Shown here: piece by piece, positions 22,949-35,129 of the stretch
How positions within the stretch are numbered: position 1 is the stretch's first letter
Layout of the letters: every line of letters starts with the position of its first letter
Origin: Chlorops oryzae
Lineage: Eukaryota; Arthropoda; Insecta; Diptera; Chloropidae
Direction of reading: 5' to 3'
Length of the DNA stretch: 64,000 nt
Assembly: GCA_020466095.1 (NCBI GenBank)
Contig: CM035808.1
Coordinates: forward strand, 1,393,690-1,457,689
Position numbers and translations under genes: made by a program
Notes under the pieces: generated by a model
The model's database searches: none
Told to the model about the DNA's origin: nothing
The model's input: only the letters and a program-made list of their open reading frames with translations

Positions 22949-24132
22949 AAAAAAAAATTGAAATTCCCTAAAACATAAACGGATGGAGAAGAGAATGAAA
23001 ATCCCGTCTTGGCCCCCTCTCCCTCTCACTCAGCAACGTCCGTCCATCTGTGAGCAGATGTGACAGAGACAGAAGCTCCTCATGCGTAAAAAGCGCAACA
23101 GAGTAATTTTCAATTTTTGATTCGGATCGCTTGCCCCATGGGCGACCGAGATGAGAGCTTAGCATATTAGAGGAAAGTCGAAAGAAACCAACCGTAGCGC
23201 ACACGCACACATGCTCTGGAAATTGAAATCTGCTTAAAATTCAGTTTTCTGATCATAAAGCATGAGGTTAACCTATGTGGATGGGCATATGTGTGTGTGT
23301 GTGTGTGTGCGTGTGCGCCTCAAGTGAATCCATGCGAAGTAAATTCTCGTTGGAGTAAAGGTCAAGTTATTTTTTTTTTTAACACAAAAGTAGGTACATA
23401 AGTCATTCGTTTTATATAAGGATCTCTGGAACTTATGGCACTGGGAGCTATGCTATATGTACAAACATATGTACTTTAAGTTTACTTTAAGTTTTCGGAG
23501 CTTGCGAAAAATGCCTACGGCCACTCGAGGTGTTAATGCTTATTTTTGGTGTAAGTTCGAGTACTCGAAGCTTGTGGGTACTTGAAATTATTTTTTAAAC
23601 CGAAAAATGTTTTTAAAAAAATGCGTTTGAGCGTTGCCAGAAAGAGAGGAAGCGAGCGAAATGAAGTGCGTCTTAAGTTGATTAGCAGGCAGGCAGCACT
23701 TAATTGAAGCTGAAGGCAATTCGAGAAAGAAATTGCTTGAAAATTCTGCTTCTTTTATGTGATTTGAGAATAGTTTCTGGGGGTATTTGAGCGAAGCGAA
23801 TAAAAGTTGTAAAATAAGAGCTCAATTAATCTCATCATTGTGAGTGAATTAAAAGGCACTCACTGCCAGCAGTCGACTCAAGGCCAAAATGTTTGCATTC
23901 TTAAGTGAAACCGATTTGACCATTGAGGGTTTTCTGCGCTTTATTTTCAATTTTTTTGTTTTTTTTTTGTATTAAGCGAAAGAGAGAGAGAGAGTGATCA
24001 AGAGACAGGGAGGAAGCGAAAGCCGCACGAACACAGAACCATAAGATATCTTAATTGTGAGTTTTTGAAACTTGCTTCGACTTCGGAAGCTTGAAAGTTG
24101 AAAGTTGAAAAGTTTTATCTACTCATTTGGCC
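22949..24132. other. Intron 4 sequence with a GT microsatellite
   Basis: A GT repeat at about 23290-23316 and a GA run near 23982-23994. No gene supported. Confidence 0.4.
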
Positions 24133-24307
24133 ATGAGAATCAAATTGAAGCATTTATTAAAACGCCACAAATTTCCATGCACCACCTACCGCAGACCGCA
24201 GTGTACCCCTCCACCGCACCAACCGACCACACATAACGACTTTCCGGGAGGAGAGCCCGAGCTCGAGATTCAGCTGGAGCGAGTGAGGGATCCATCGAGT
24301 ATGCAAC
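24133..24307 (+). other. Candidate coding exon inside intron 4
   Basis: An open frame from ATG 24133 with coding-like, GC-richer sequence near its end (FPGGEPELEIQLERVRDPSS, then MQ) running into a possible donor GTAAAT at 24308. It would leave one base, the same phase as the start of exon 5. It could be an alternative first exon, part of a nested gene, or chance. A possible acceptor (CCTACCGCAG) occurs inside it near 24195. The product is not recognised. Confidence 0.3.
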
Positions 24308-25637
24308 GTAAATGTGGTTGTCTGTCTTCCTATCTATCGGTCTGTCAATTAATCTTTTTCCACGCTGCCATGCATTCCCATTCGTTTGCTAAATTGAGCG
24401 GAAATTGAACTCATTTTCGTGCTTTTTCAATTTCATTTTGCAGTTCATTTTACAAAATGACTTTTGAGTTCTCTCACAATCATCCTTCGAACACCTTCCG
24501 GATTTGGCCCTCCCCCTTTTGCACCTATCTTCGTTCAGGCTGGATATAAAAACTTTCTATAATGTAACTCAAATATCACTCATATCTGTTGGGCACACAC
24601 ATAGACACCATCACACCCAAATGCATACTTATTTGCTCAGAATATAAACGCCTCCGGTGGCCAATCGCACGATGAGTTTTCGCCATTTTTTTTTTTGGCT
24701 TTCCAACTGTTTTTTTTTTTTTTTTAGTTTTTTCTTTGAAAAAGTGTTTTTTTCCTTTAATTCGTTCATTTTGGCAGTAAATTGTTACGTTGAGTGGAAG
24801 AATTTTCTACAACAAAAACAAAGTTCAATGAAAGTAGCAAAAAAAAAAAACGATTTAAACTAAAAGCTTTCGCAGCAACGGAGAAACGAGGACGAGGACT
24901 AGGACGACGACTTAACGATGTTCAAAAGAGCAGAAGAGAAAATTTCATGTTATTCAATAGCAATTCAGTTTGAGATGCATTTTTTTTTCTTCTGTTTGTC
25001 ATTGTTGAAAATCGCGTTAACATTCGATTTCGTGTTCGTTTTCGTTTTCGATTTTTCGTCCTTAAAATTTGTTCTCTTTTATCTTCATCATCGAAAATCG
25101 TGGCGATACGATAAGAAAGAATATCTGAAAATAGCAAAAAAAAAACTGCGACGTACCTTCGGCCATGTCTTGTTGCTGTGTCGTGACAAAAGAATTTATT
25201 ATCCTGTCAATAAATCCTGAGAAAAATATAAATTATTTGGGCAATAATTGTGTGTTCTTTGGCAAGATAAAACTCTCAATGATCGAATGCGAAGACGATT
25301 ATGATACGAAGAGTGTTCAAAGAGTTTGGGCGATTTCCTCTTGATTTGGCGAATTCAGACCTGATAAATATGGAATCATTATTAATGATTATTTTTTATA
25401 TTTGGCTCATAAATTATGATTTCGACTGCCAAATAATCGGTAAATTATCAGGATTATTACAAATTAATGAAAAATCAAAAATAGTACAAATTATCAAAAG
25501 TTAAAACCTGAGGAACTATGTCAATCAAAAATTTTTCTTTATATAAGAATAATTAAAAGAACATCTTATGAGGAGATATTTCGGTTTGGCAGATTTTTGG
25601 AATAAATACCGTGCAGGACTGCCTATAAATACATTGT
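24308..25637. other. Intron 4 sequence without recognised features
   Basis: AT-rich sequence with several T-runs. No gene supported. Confidence 0.4.
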
Positions 25638-25830
25638 CCCAGCTAGCATTTTTGTTTGGAAATTTTTGATCAAAAGCGAGTCTTTTTCGAGTCGCCTTTC
25701 TGATTAAAAAGATCAAATATGCGCTCGTTTTCTGGTCAAAAATGATACTTTTGTAGGGAGATATTGAAACCTTAGCCGCGACTCTTCTTAGGGAGTTTTT
25801 ATTTGATATTATTTGCGAGTCGTTTTTGAG

Positions 25831-26135
25831 TCATATTTGTTACTATTTTCGAGTCTTCTACGATCATTGCTATCATTTGGAAGTCTTTAGAGTCTATTTG
25901 CTATCATTAGGGAGTCTTCTACGACTCTATTTGCTATCATTTGGAGTCTTTTAGAGTCATATTTGCTATCATTTTGGAGTCTTTTAAGAGTCATATTTGC
26001 TATCATTTTGGAGTCTTCTACGACTCATATTTGCTATCATTTTGGAGTCTTTTAAGAATCATATTTGCTATCATTTTGGAGTGTGCTACGACTCATATTT
26101 GCTATCATTTTGGAGTCATCTACGACTCATATTTA
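25831..26135 (+). repeat. GAGTC minisatellite, about 37-bp unit
   Basis: About eight units of TTTGCTATCATTTTGGAGTC followed by either TTCTACGACTCATA or TTTTAAGAGTCATA. The two variants alternate in the middle of the array. The GAGTC...GACTC part is palindromic. The open frame across it is a repeat translation. Confidence 0.85.
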
Positions 26136-26261
26136 TAATCGATTACTTTCCAAAAATAAAAACAAAATAACAAATTTTTAAATCAATACATATTTTTTGG
26201 CTTTTCCCTTGAGTATGTCATGTTATATGTATTATTATAATAGATTCAAAAAAATTTTTTT

Positions 26262-26345
26262 TCCTTGATTTATAAAGGATTTGAACCTAGAAACTCTCGG
26301 TTTCTAGTCCTGTGCTCACCCGTCGCCACCAAGCTTTCCAAATCG
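26262..26345 (-). repeat. tRNA-like (SINE-type) segment
   Basis: Minus strand shows an A-box-like TGGCGACGGGTGAGCAC and a perfect B box GGTTCAAATCC, with a strong 8-bp anticodon-type hairpin (CTAGAAAC...GTTTCTAG) between them. Acceptor pairing is poor, so it is probably tRNA-derived repeat material, not a tRNA gene. Confidence 0.55.
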
Positions 26346-26707
26346 AAAGTCATGGAAATTTTTCGTTTATAACTTTAAAGTCGAATTCCATTCAATTCAA
26401 TTTTGAGTCAAATATTGATTGATATATAAGATAGCAACAATTTGAATGATCATATTTCAATCCTATACGTGATTAATTGGCGATTGCTCTATGTTTTGTT
26501 TTTGTAATTTGAATACGATCGCTCTCGACATATTGGAGAGTTTTCGAGTCTTCTTTTAATCCGTGCATGTGATCAATCATTTTCTAATCATGAAAGGAGC
26601 TCGAAAAAGACTCGTAAATGAATCTTCTCATAAAACAGTCTTCCAAATGTTGGGTGGGATATGACTTTGAATCATCTGTGCTGGATAAAAAGTTTATTGC
26701 ATACTTA

Positions 26708-27752
26708 CAGGGTCATTTTTAAACCGTCTTCTTCTGTTTTGGGATAAATGTTTTCAACTTTGCAGTGCCAAAACGGAATCAAAGAGCGCTCGGATGGCTA
26801 AATTGTAGTCGAAGGAGTTATTTGGTTTTCATTTTTCTTCATTTCAATGAAAAAACTTTTATAAAATTCGTATTGGTTTGGGAGATATGGATCAGAAATG
26901 GTAAAAAGAGGTGAAAATTTTTTACATTTTGAAGTTTTTTGCCATTTGTACCCACAATGAATGGAGTTTTTTGGGTCACTTATTAACACAATTCAATTTC
27001 TCTGAGTCTAAGGCTAAAACTTTGTTATAAACAGGAAAATAAAATATTGAACAGTTTACGGGATTTAGCCATAACTAAAAGCAAACAAGAACGCAACTTA
27101 GTTTTCGGCCATATGCTTCGAGATCGATTTACAATTGACCTGCAGTCAGCATGTCTAGCGCAGCATATCAATACTGAGAGTGTCCATATGGGCTCAAGTT
27201 TTTGTTAATATCTCCTAAAACTACCTTTTGATTTTGATAAAAATTTTTTAGTTAAAAGTCATACTCAGAGGTATTTTTTAGAAGTAGCGAGAAAGTGGCG
27301 CGAAAACGGGAATACACTGAAAAAAATTTATAATTTTTATTTTCTTTGTTGTGAAAGTTTTTTTCTCAGTGTAAAATTAAAAAAGTGACGCGAAAACGGG
27401 AATACACTGAAAAAATTTTTTTAAATTTTATTTTCTTTGTTGTGAAAGTTTTTTTCTCAGTGTAAAATTAAAAAAGTGACGCGAAAACGGGAATACACTG
27501 AAATTTTTTTTTTTAATTTAATTTTCTTTGTTGTGAAAGTTTTTTTCTCAGTGTAAAATTAAAAAATTTTTGTACTTTAAAAGGTAATCAGCACTGAAAA
27601 TTTTTTATCTAAATTCGTTATTTTATATTTGTTAGCTTAGAAAAGTTTTTTTTCAAGTGGCTAAAACCTAAAAATTTTTTTAAAATCCTTTCCTTTATGG
27701 GCCGATCGTGAGTCGGCAAGACCCTTTGTTTTCATACATACGTATTGCATAC
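26708..27752 (-). repeat. Dispersed repeat family D, copy 4 (long form)
   Basis: Reverse orientation, about 1 kb, ending CGGCAAGACCCTTTG at the right plus shared flank CATACATACGTATTG. It carries three tandem modules between 27310 and 27560 (GAATACACTGAAAAA ... TCTCAGTGTAAAATT). A diverged partial repeat of its inner block follows at about 27770-27925. It forms an inverted pair with copy 5. Confidence 0.85.
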
Positions 27753-27925
27753 AGTTTTTTCAGGAGTTTTTTTCCGGTCTTTTATCAGTACAATTCTTTT
27801 CTCCAAGTCTAAGGCTAAAACTTTCCTATAGACAGGAAAATAAAAAACTGAGCACTTTACGAGATGTAGACATCAGTAAAGGGAAAAATATGAGCAACTT
27901 AATTCTCGACCACATTTTTCTAGAT

Positions 27926-29938
27926 AAAGTTAAAGTAATTTTTGACCTCTGTCGAAATTTTGTTTGTTGTTCAAGTATTATTTGGCAATCTTGATGGCCA
28001 GTAAACAAAAAATGTCGAAGCAACAAATTTATAATCATATAAGCTAAGGATTAAAGAAATTGCAAATAAATTGATTTTTAATTATAATTCGGATTAAACC
28101 GGCCTGAGCTACAACAAATATCTGAGAGGATTTAAAGAATTTCACAATCGAACTTAAAGCATCTCTCAATTCCACACGTCTTTCAAGTGGCTTAAGACAC
28201 AATTCCTCTCCTTACCATTTTATCCTGAAGATTAAGGGACTGTCAACTTATTACACAGCCGCCCACACATAACGCAATTGCGTAAGCGATTTTCTTGCAA
28301 GCAATTTTCCCATAATCCTCTTTTCGAAGCCTCCGAAATAATGAAAATTTCATTGAAATTAGATTAAATTCTCCTGTTACAAGTGATTAAATGTCCTTAT
28401 TTTGAAGAGCGAACACCTTGAAGGCATAGCATCGCACCGCATTAGTGAGTTGCATTCAAGACAAAATAAACCTTGTTGAAGCCACCACGAGACGAGAATG
28501 AAATGGTCAACACAATTCAAACGTGTGTTTGTGTGGCTAGAAAAGTGATTGAGTATTCTTTGCTCCTTCTCCAAGGACAATGCTAAAGGAGCAGAAGCAG
28601 TGTGGGAGAGAAACGACAAAAGCATTATTTTCCAATCAAGCAAAGAAAAACGTCGTTGTGTCGTATGGACACAGTGTTTTGGGTAATCGACGCTTCAATG
28701 GCCTACATTTCGAGGCTTAGGCTCAATCAACTTCAAAAACAATTTGCAAAAGGAAAAGGAGGAGGAGAAAAAAAGAATTGAATTCAAGGAAATTGAATCT
28801 GTCTTGCTATCACTTCAGCCACTTCATCATTCGCCATCTACAATATCCTCTGCGTATGCGTATGTGTGCGTGCGTGTGTTTGTGTCGTTTGAGCATGTGT
28901 TCGTTGTCACATGCGACATAATGTAAATAAATCACGAATATATCAAACTCGAAAGCAGGGCTCTCTAAAATACCGCCAAATTGACACGCATTCAACAATA
29001 ATTCGACGTGAGAAAAGAAAAATGGCGAAAAAAGACAACGATGAAATATTGAAAAGGCGATTAAAAAAGAAAATGGCGCTGTAAATGGTCGTGTTTCCTG
29101 TGACAGGCCATGTCAATTCGGAATAACATAATAAATAGTGTTCCTCGGCGATGGAATGGGTAGGAATGGTTTGTGTATAATTGGCAAACGTTTTTTTTTT
29201 TTTATGGTGGAAGAGGCTCCTATTCCGACAGGTTTCTGTCAGCTTTTCGGTTGATTAGACACATTCTTCTTCTCCGATTCGTGTTATTCTTCGTTGCTTC
29301 GTTGCTTCTTCGCTTGATTGATTTACCGCAAATGTTTACATGATTGAAGGCTAGACAGATTAGAATGGGCTTTCAATAGAAATCCTCGCTTCAATCAGGT
29401 TCTCCAAGAATTATTCGGCATCTTCATTTGGATTTATTGGCAGGATTATTGCAAGGGTGGCGTGAGGATATTTGAATTTTTCATTCAAAATTTTCTTTGA
29501 ACAAATTTATCTATTGTATAAAATGTTAATGGAGAAATCATATTGTTGCACAGTAGGATTTCGGTGGGAAGGATCAGGTTTTAAACCCTATTAAATTAGG
29601 TGTTTTTATGACTTTAAGTTATAAAGAAATGTACTGAATAAGAAAAATTCCATATAAAGCGTTTTTGAAAATGGAATTTTTTTGGTAAAAAAAAAAATGA
29701 CGTGAGGAAGAAAATACTAAAAGTTTAAAAAAGAGAAGAATTTTTATATAAAAGGAAAAGTAATTCTACAGTTCGAACAAAAACAAATATAATTTTTTTG
29801 ATAAAAAAAGCAGTAAAATTCGTTATTTTTTCATGAATTTCTAAGTATATTGATATTTCCGAAAGATTGTTTTCAAAAAATAAATAAAATCATAGCATAT
29901 TTTAAGGAGTGATATTTGATTAGAAACAATTTTATTCT
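27926..29938. other. Intron 4 spacer inside an inverted repeat pair
   Basis: The spacer between D copies 4 and 5. It holds only short frames (28377-28643 minus, 28744-28926 plus) and a GTGTGCGTGC-type repeat near 28864. No gene supported. Confidence 0.4.
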
Positions 29939-29940
29939 GT

Positions 29941-31260
29941 ATACAATACGTATGTATGAAAACAAAGGGTCTTGCCGATTCACTAAGGCAATCGGCCCAA
30001 TGAAAGGGATTTTAAGGTTTTGTATGATTTGCTAAGGTAGTATAGCACACTCTAGGAACCGATTTTTAGGTTTCTATTGCCCAGTGTCCTTGAAATATCC
30101 TACAAAACCCTTTTAATTAAGCCCTTTTCAAAAATTATATCTGAAAAACGAATTAAGATTAAAAGATGAAACAAATGGCCGCTGATAGCTTATAAAAGGG
30201 AAAATTAAAAAAAATTTTTTTTTAAATTTTACACTGAAAAAAAACTTTCACAACAAAGAAAATAAAAATTACATTTTTTTGCAGTGTATTCCCGTTTTCG
30301 CGCCACTTTTTTAATTTAACACTGAGAAAAAAACTTTCACAACAAAGAAAATAAAAATTATAATTTGTTTTCAGTGTATTCCCGTTTTTGCGCCACTTTT
30401 TTAATTTTACACTGAGAAAAAAACTGTCACAACAAAGAAAATAAAATTTAAAAAAAATTTTTTTCAGTGTATTCCCGTCTTCGCGCAACTTTTTTATTTT
30501 TACACTGAGAAAAAAACTTTCACAAGAAAGAAAATAAAATTAAAAAAAAATTTTTCAGTGTATTCCCGTCTTCGCGTAACTTTTTTAATTTTACACTGAG
30601 AAAAAAACTTTCACAACAAAGAAAATAAAAAATTATTAATTTTTTTGCAGTGTATTCCCGTTTTCGCGCCACTTTCTCGCTACTTCTAAAAAATACCTCT
30701 GAGTATGACTTTTAACCAAAAAAATTTTTATCAAAATCAAAATGTAGTTTTAGGAGATATTAACAAAAACTTGAGCCCATATAGACACTCTCAGTACTGA
30801 TATGCTGCGCTAGACATGCTTGACTGCAGGTCAATTGTAAATCGATCTCGAAGCATATGGCCGAAAACTAAGTTGCGTTCTTGTTTGCTTTTAGTTATGG
30901 CTAAATCCCGTAAACTGTTCAATATTTTATTTTCCTGTCTATAACAAAGTTTTAGCCTTAGATTCAGAAAAATGAATTGTGTTAATAAGTGACCCAAAAA
31001 ACTCCATTCATTGTGGGTACAAATGGCAAAAAACTTCAAAATGTAACAAATTTTTCACCTCTTTTTACATTTCTGATCCATATCTCCCGAACCAGTACGA
31101 ATTTTATAAAAGTTTTTTCATGACATGAAGAAAAATGAAAACCAAATAACTCCTTCGAGGACAATATATGCATCCGGACACTCATTGATACCATTTTGGA
31201 ACTTCAAAGTTTAACATTTTTACCCTAAATCAGAAGAAAAAGACTAAAAACCCTGTAAAT
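29941..31260 (+). repeat. Dispersed repeat family D, copy 5 (longest form)
   Basis: Begins in the shared flank AATACGTATGTATG, then AAAGGGTCTTGCCGATTC with a small hairpin, and ends ACCCTGTAAATATGC. It holds five tandem modules of about 92 bp at 30230-30660 (TACACTGAGAAAAAAACTTT ... CAGTGTATTCCCG). Inner blocks match copy 4 in inverse over about 1 kb. The minus-strand frames at 30222-30488 and 30791-31039 are repeat translations. Confidence 0.88.
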
Positions 31261-33426
31261 ATGCTGATATTTTTCATTTGATATTAACAATTGCATATGA
31301 CCATATTTAACTCAATATTTCAATGTTCCACACTACGAAAGAATTGTAAAAATTTTATATCCAGTCAAGTTCACCTTTTCCGATTCGATGATTCTCTCGG
31401 TTTAAAACCATCGCGCTGATAAAAGGTTGTGGTTAGGTGGTGAGTGTAGCCCATTTTGATGAACCTACTTTATTTTCTCAATTGCATTACTCTACAACAA
31501 CTTCTAATTTTTACCAAAAAAAGATTGAAGCCATCCACTGCGTCTCGCTATAAATTAATGTTCTCACTCATTCTTAGGACAGTCATAGAAAAATTGAAAT
31601 CGATTTAAATGCCAGAAGAGAATATTCTTTCGTACGAAAACAAAATCCTTTTAAACAATTTTATTGTGTTCCTTCACAAAATGACAGCGCGAAAAGGCTT
31701 CACAAAAAACCGAAGAAGAAAATTCCCTCAAATGGGGCTAGACTAATTCAAAAGGATTCGTCTGTAGAATTAATTTCAGGTGATTTAATTTGAATACTCT
31801 CACGTATTCCATAGAAATTGTGGTAATTTTCGAGAACTTGAGGAAAATTTCTCTCAAAAAAAGCTCAATGATGATTTACCGGCCAGAAATTTTGCTGATG
31901 ACATCTTCAAAGTATTTTCCTTGAAAAAGATCAATGTCCCATCAATAATATAGAGAAAAGGAAAACTCAAAGTGACCTTTTCTCGCTTTCCATAAAATTT
32001 CGTTAAAAATCGAGCCAATGAACCAACGAAGGACATCTTTTCAGGAAAATATTCAATATTTTCTTTTTTATATGCGAAAAAAGTTGAAAGAATTTCAAAT
32101 TTATCTCGTCCGTCATGGCTTGCAGGCGCGTGTGCCGACAACTATTTCGGGAGGGGTCTAAGGCGAGTATTTTCTAACGTGATTGTCCGCGTATGGGAAG
32201 CCCCAAAATCACTTTTTGCATACGCCGCTGATGGCTTACAAATATTTTTCGTGTCTTCGTAAATAAAAGGACATTTTCTCCATTGTATGCAATATTTTGA
32301 TACGTCCATGTGTCAATTGATGAGTTAATTTTGGCACAATGTATGTCGCATGTATTTTATGAAGCCCATGGGGAAAAAATAATTGCTTCGTCTGAGCTCA
32401 CTTCACTTATCATCCTCGGTTCCTCGATACATCCTGCTGGACCGATTTTATATGCTTTTACACGTCATATGTGGGACTCAAGAAGGCATTAAAACTATCT
32501 TTAAACGTTCATTGCGGCCATTTTTGCTTTAAGAAGACTTTAAGAGTTGCTCATGTTTTCCGCCTGTCCGGATGATGCGGAAAATATGAGAATAAGAAAC
32601 TCTCGAAGGGGCAACAATACACATCCAAATTAGGTAAACAAATTTGTTTTGTTTATGTTGTTCCTCTAATGAAAAACACTCATTGAATGTCGAAAACAAT
32701 CGTAGCTGTTGCCATTGTCGTCATCAATTTTGAAGGGTTCAATGGACCCAAAATCATGATCTCAGATTTCATTTTGCTTTTAGCCTTTACACTTTAGCCT
32801 TGATGGCTCATTTTTTTCTCGGCTGCTCATGCATTTAAATTCTTTTCGGTAGCAATAATAATACCAAGAATAAAACCAAGAACAACAATAACAACAATGT
32901 ATTATTTTCAAAAATTAAGGTGCCTACTCATAGGCTGACAAACCACAAACTGGCAATGAGTTTCTCATTATCGCATCGTGTTAGCAGAGTCACATCTCCA
33001 TACCAATGAACGATATTAACATCAAATTGGACTTGCTTTTCGTACAAAATAATTGCCTTCTCGTTAGAACTGGCTTTATAAGCCATACAAGCGACTAATA
33101 AAAGGGCAAAATAGAAATAGAAATGGAAAAAAAGTGCCTAAAAGTATACCTACACTGGCCGAAAATGCATGCAAGCGCAGCAATGTGCACTAACCGTGAC
33201 ATTATTCTGTCCTCGTGCTTGTGTGTGTGTGTGTGTGTGGTGTGTGTGTGTGTGTGTGTGTGTGTACATCATTGTGTGTGTGCTTAGTGACAATGCTGGC
33301 ATAGTGCACATGACAACAATGACTTTGTGTTGTATTTATGATAACAAGAATGTTGCGTATTTCAGTAAATAAGAACAAATGCAGACATATTATTGCTTCG
33401 ATGTGTATACGTACATGTAGGTATAT
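31261..33426. other. Intron 4 sequence with a GT microsatellite
   Basis: A GT repeat at about 33219-33265. No gene supported. Confidence 0.4.
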
Positions 33427-33763
33427 CCCAGCCGGAAATGTCCCGTTAAAACAATCAATGATTCCAGCATGACATCAGAGCCGCGACTCCTCCTGATTAT
33501 ACACCAACTTTCTAATGAAAATAAAACACACAAGCGGCATTGGCAGTCATAAGAGCATATGTCACGAGTTGGTCATCGAAAGTGGAGTAGATCTATTCCG
33601 TCGTATCGATACCTCTATCGATGACAGTCCATTGAGTTGCGATGAATAACATTTCCTCTCGATGGCAATGCCATTGCAATTGAGAAGTACTCAAAATTTC
33701 CCCTTGATGTCCTTGGTGAAAAAATTAATGAATTGTTCATTTATGAGAAAATTTCCGGCTGGG
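33427..33763. mobile_element. 337-bp MITE with CCCAGCCGGAAAT ends
   Basis: Perfect inverted ends CCCAGCCGGAAAT and ATTTCCGGCTGGG, both bordered by ATAT. The interior includes a 43-codon frame (about 33520-33650, with ELVIESGVDLFRRIDTSIDD) that is not recognised and may be chance. Confidence 0.75.
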
Positions 33764-33838
33764 ATATGATGTGATATGATGTCAGTGTGTGTGATTCGTG
33801 TGTTTTTGTGCATTTGGTTTTACATTTCCCTGCTGCAG

Positions 33839-34313
33839 CACATGCAGTTGATTTAACCATTCCGGTTGCTGGCAGTAGTTTCGCTCCCGAAATGATAAGA
33901 AGGGCTTTGATTATGGTCCCTCGAATGGAGATGCCAACTGAATTTTTTGATACTGCTTGCTTTGGCCTGTGAAGCATCCGGAAATTATTAAAAGAAAGTC
34001 TCAGTTTTTGTATTTTTTTCTTCTTTCATAGAAAATTCTCGTCACAGCATGTGCTCGTGCTCTTAATGCCTCAGTTGAGCCTCCAAACAAATTATGCCGA
34101 CGAACTTTTCTAGTGCTAATGAAAGGGGCTATGGCTCGCATGGAATTTCCCATTGACCTTATAGACGGAGCATATGTTTTAATTAGCTGCGAGAGCTCAA
34201 AAATAGCTTCCGAAAATTCCATAACACGAAAGAGTCCTTGTTTTTTTTTTAATACTTTCTTGTCTGTTTGTTTTCTGTTTATTCGGGGGGAATTTTTGCG
34301 ATCGAAGTTTGAG
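33839..34313 (+). other. Coding-like island, unassigned
   Basis: Two open segments, one within 33787-33968 (AGSSFAPEMIRRALIMVPRM, then EMPTEFFDTACFG) and one at 34032-34313 (LVLMKGAMARMEFPIDLIDG). Part of the second resembles part of the first. Between them lies an intron-like 63-nt gap (GTGAAG donor at 33969; TTTCTTCTTTCATAG acceptor ending 34031). The phases do not join, and the opposite strand is equally open (33741-33977 and 34001-34363). It may be a decayed gene fragment or chance. Confidence 0.2.
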
Positions 34314-34873
34314 TGATTTCGCCTAAAGGATGAAGAGCTGAAATGTTTCGAATGAAAAGGCAATAGGGGTATTCACAAAGGTGTGTTAAAAACGTTGGAA
34401 AGTCGGAAAATTGCGAATTCTTAAAATTAAAAAATTTTTTTGTATCTTGCACAACTTTTAAGCAGTTCAAATTTTCCGATTTTCCGACTTTCCTATTTTC
34501 CGACGCCTTTGTGAATACCCCTAATAATTATTTAAAAAAAATTAAAATTTTTTTATGCCTTAAAATATGCTTCTCTCCCAGTGTCAGTGCTGTGAAGAAT
34601 AAAGTTTTAGATCCTTACGATTGAAAGGACATAGGATTCAAGCGGAATCCTTTTAATTTTCCATTGTTCATCACAAAAAATAGTTCATTCAGACAAATTT
34701 TCTAAGAAAAAATGGATTCTCAATTGCTTATAAATCTGGCGATAAAGAGAAAGAAATCGAAAACAACTTTCTCAACGGCTTAATTGTTTCAAATGTTCTT
34801 GGAAAATATTTTCAAAAAAATAAACAACTTGAATAACACCATAAATAACATCAATAGTAGGATGAATAAATGG

Positions 34874-35129
34874 AGCAACAGAAAATATTTTTATTCAACA
34901 CCTAAAGGTATTCTTTTAAATATTTAAAAAGCAATTTATTCAATTTTAAGTCTTTACCAATGGAACTGAATTGAGGCTTCAACAAAATCAACCCAACTCC
35001 CCAGAGCGTTGCTCAGGATTGGTTAATTGACGAAAGTAGAAGAATGCACAAATTTTTGTATATCGGAAATATTGTAAAAATTTCTTTGCATACTTTCCGG
35101 TGATGAAATTAAATATTTAAGTTCTTCCT
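34874..35129. mobile_element. hAT-like MITE, family G copy 3
   Basis: Left end GCAACAGAAAATATTTTTAT with the AACACCTAAAGGTATTC block. The right end is decayed after GCATACTTTCCGGTGATG. Confidence 0.6.

Larger units (their letters stand above)
25638..26658. mobile_element. About 1-kb CCCAGC-ended inverted-repeat element
   Basis: Left end CCCAGCTAGCATTTTTGTTT and right end, read inward, CCCACCCAACATTTGGAAG. Further in, CGAGTCTTTTTCGAGTCG on the left pairs with GAGCTCGAAAAAGACTCG on the right. No clear target duplication. It contains a GAGTC minisatellite and a tRNA-like segment, and no transposase. Confidence 0.6.

Noticed and set aside
24918..25220. 100-codon plus frame and its minus partner
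   Set aside because: Phe/Leu-rich translation of T-rich DNA; no support.
30222..31039. Minus-strand frames in the family D repeat
   Set aside because: Repetitive peptide units correspond to the 92-bp modules; there is no conserved coding signal in the inverted copy.
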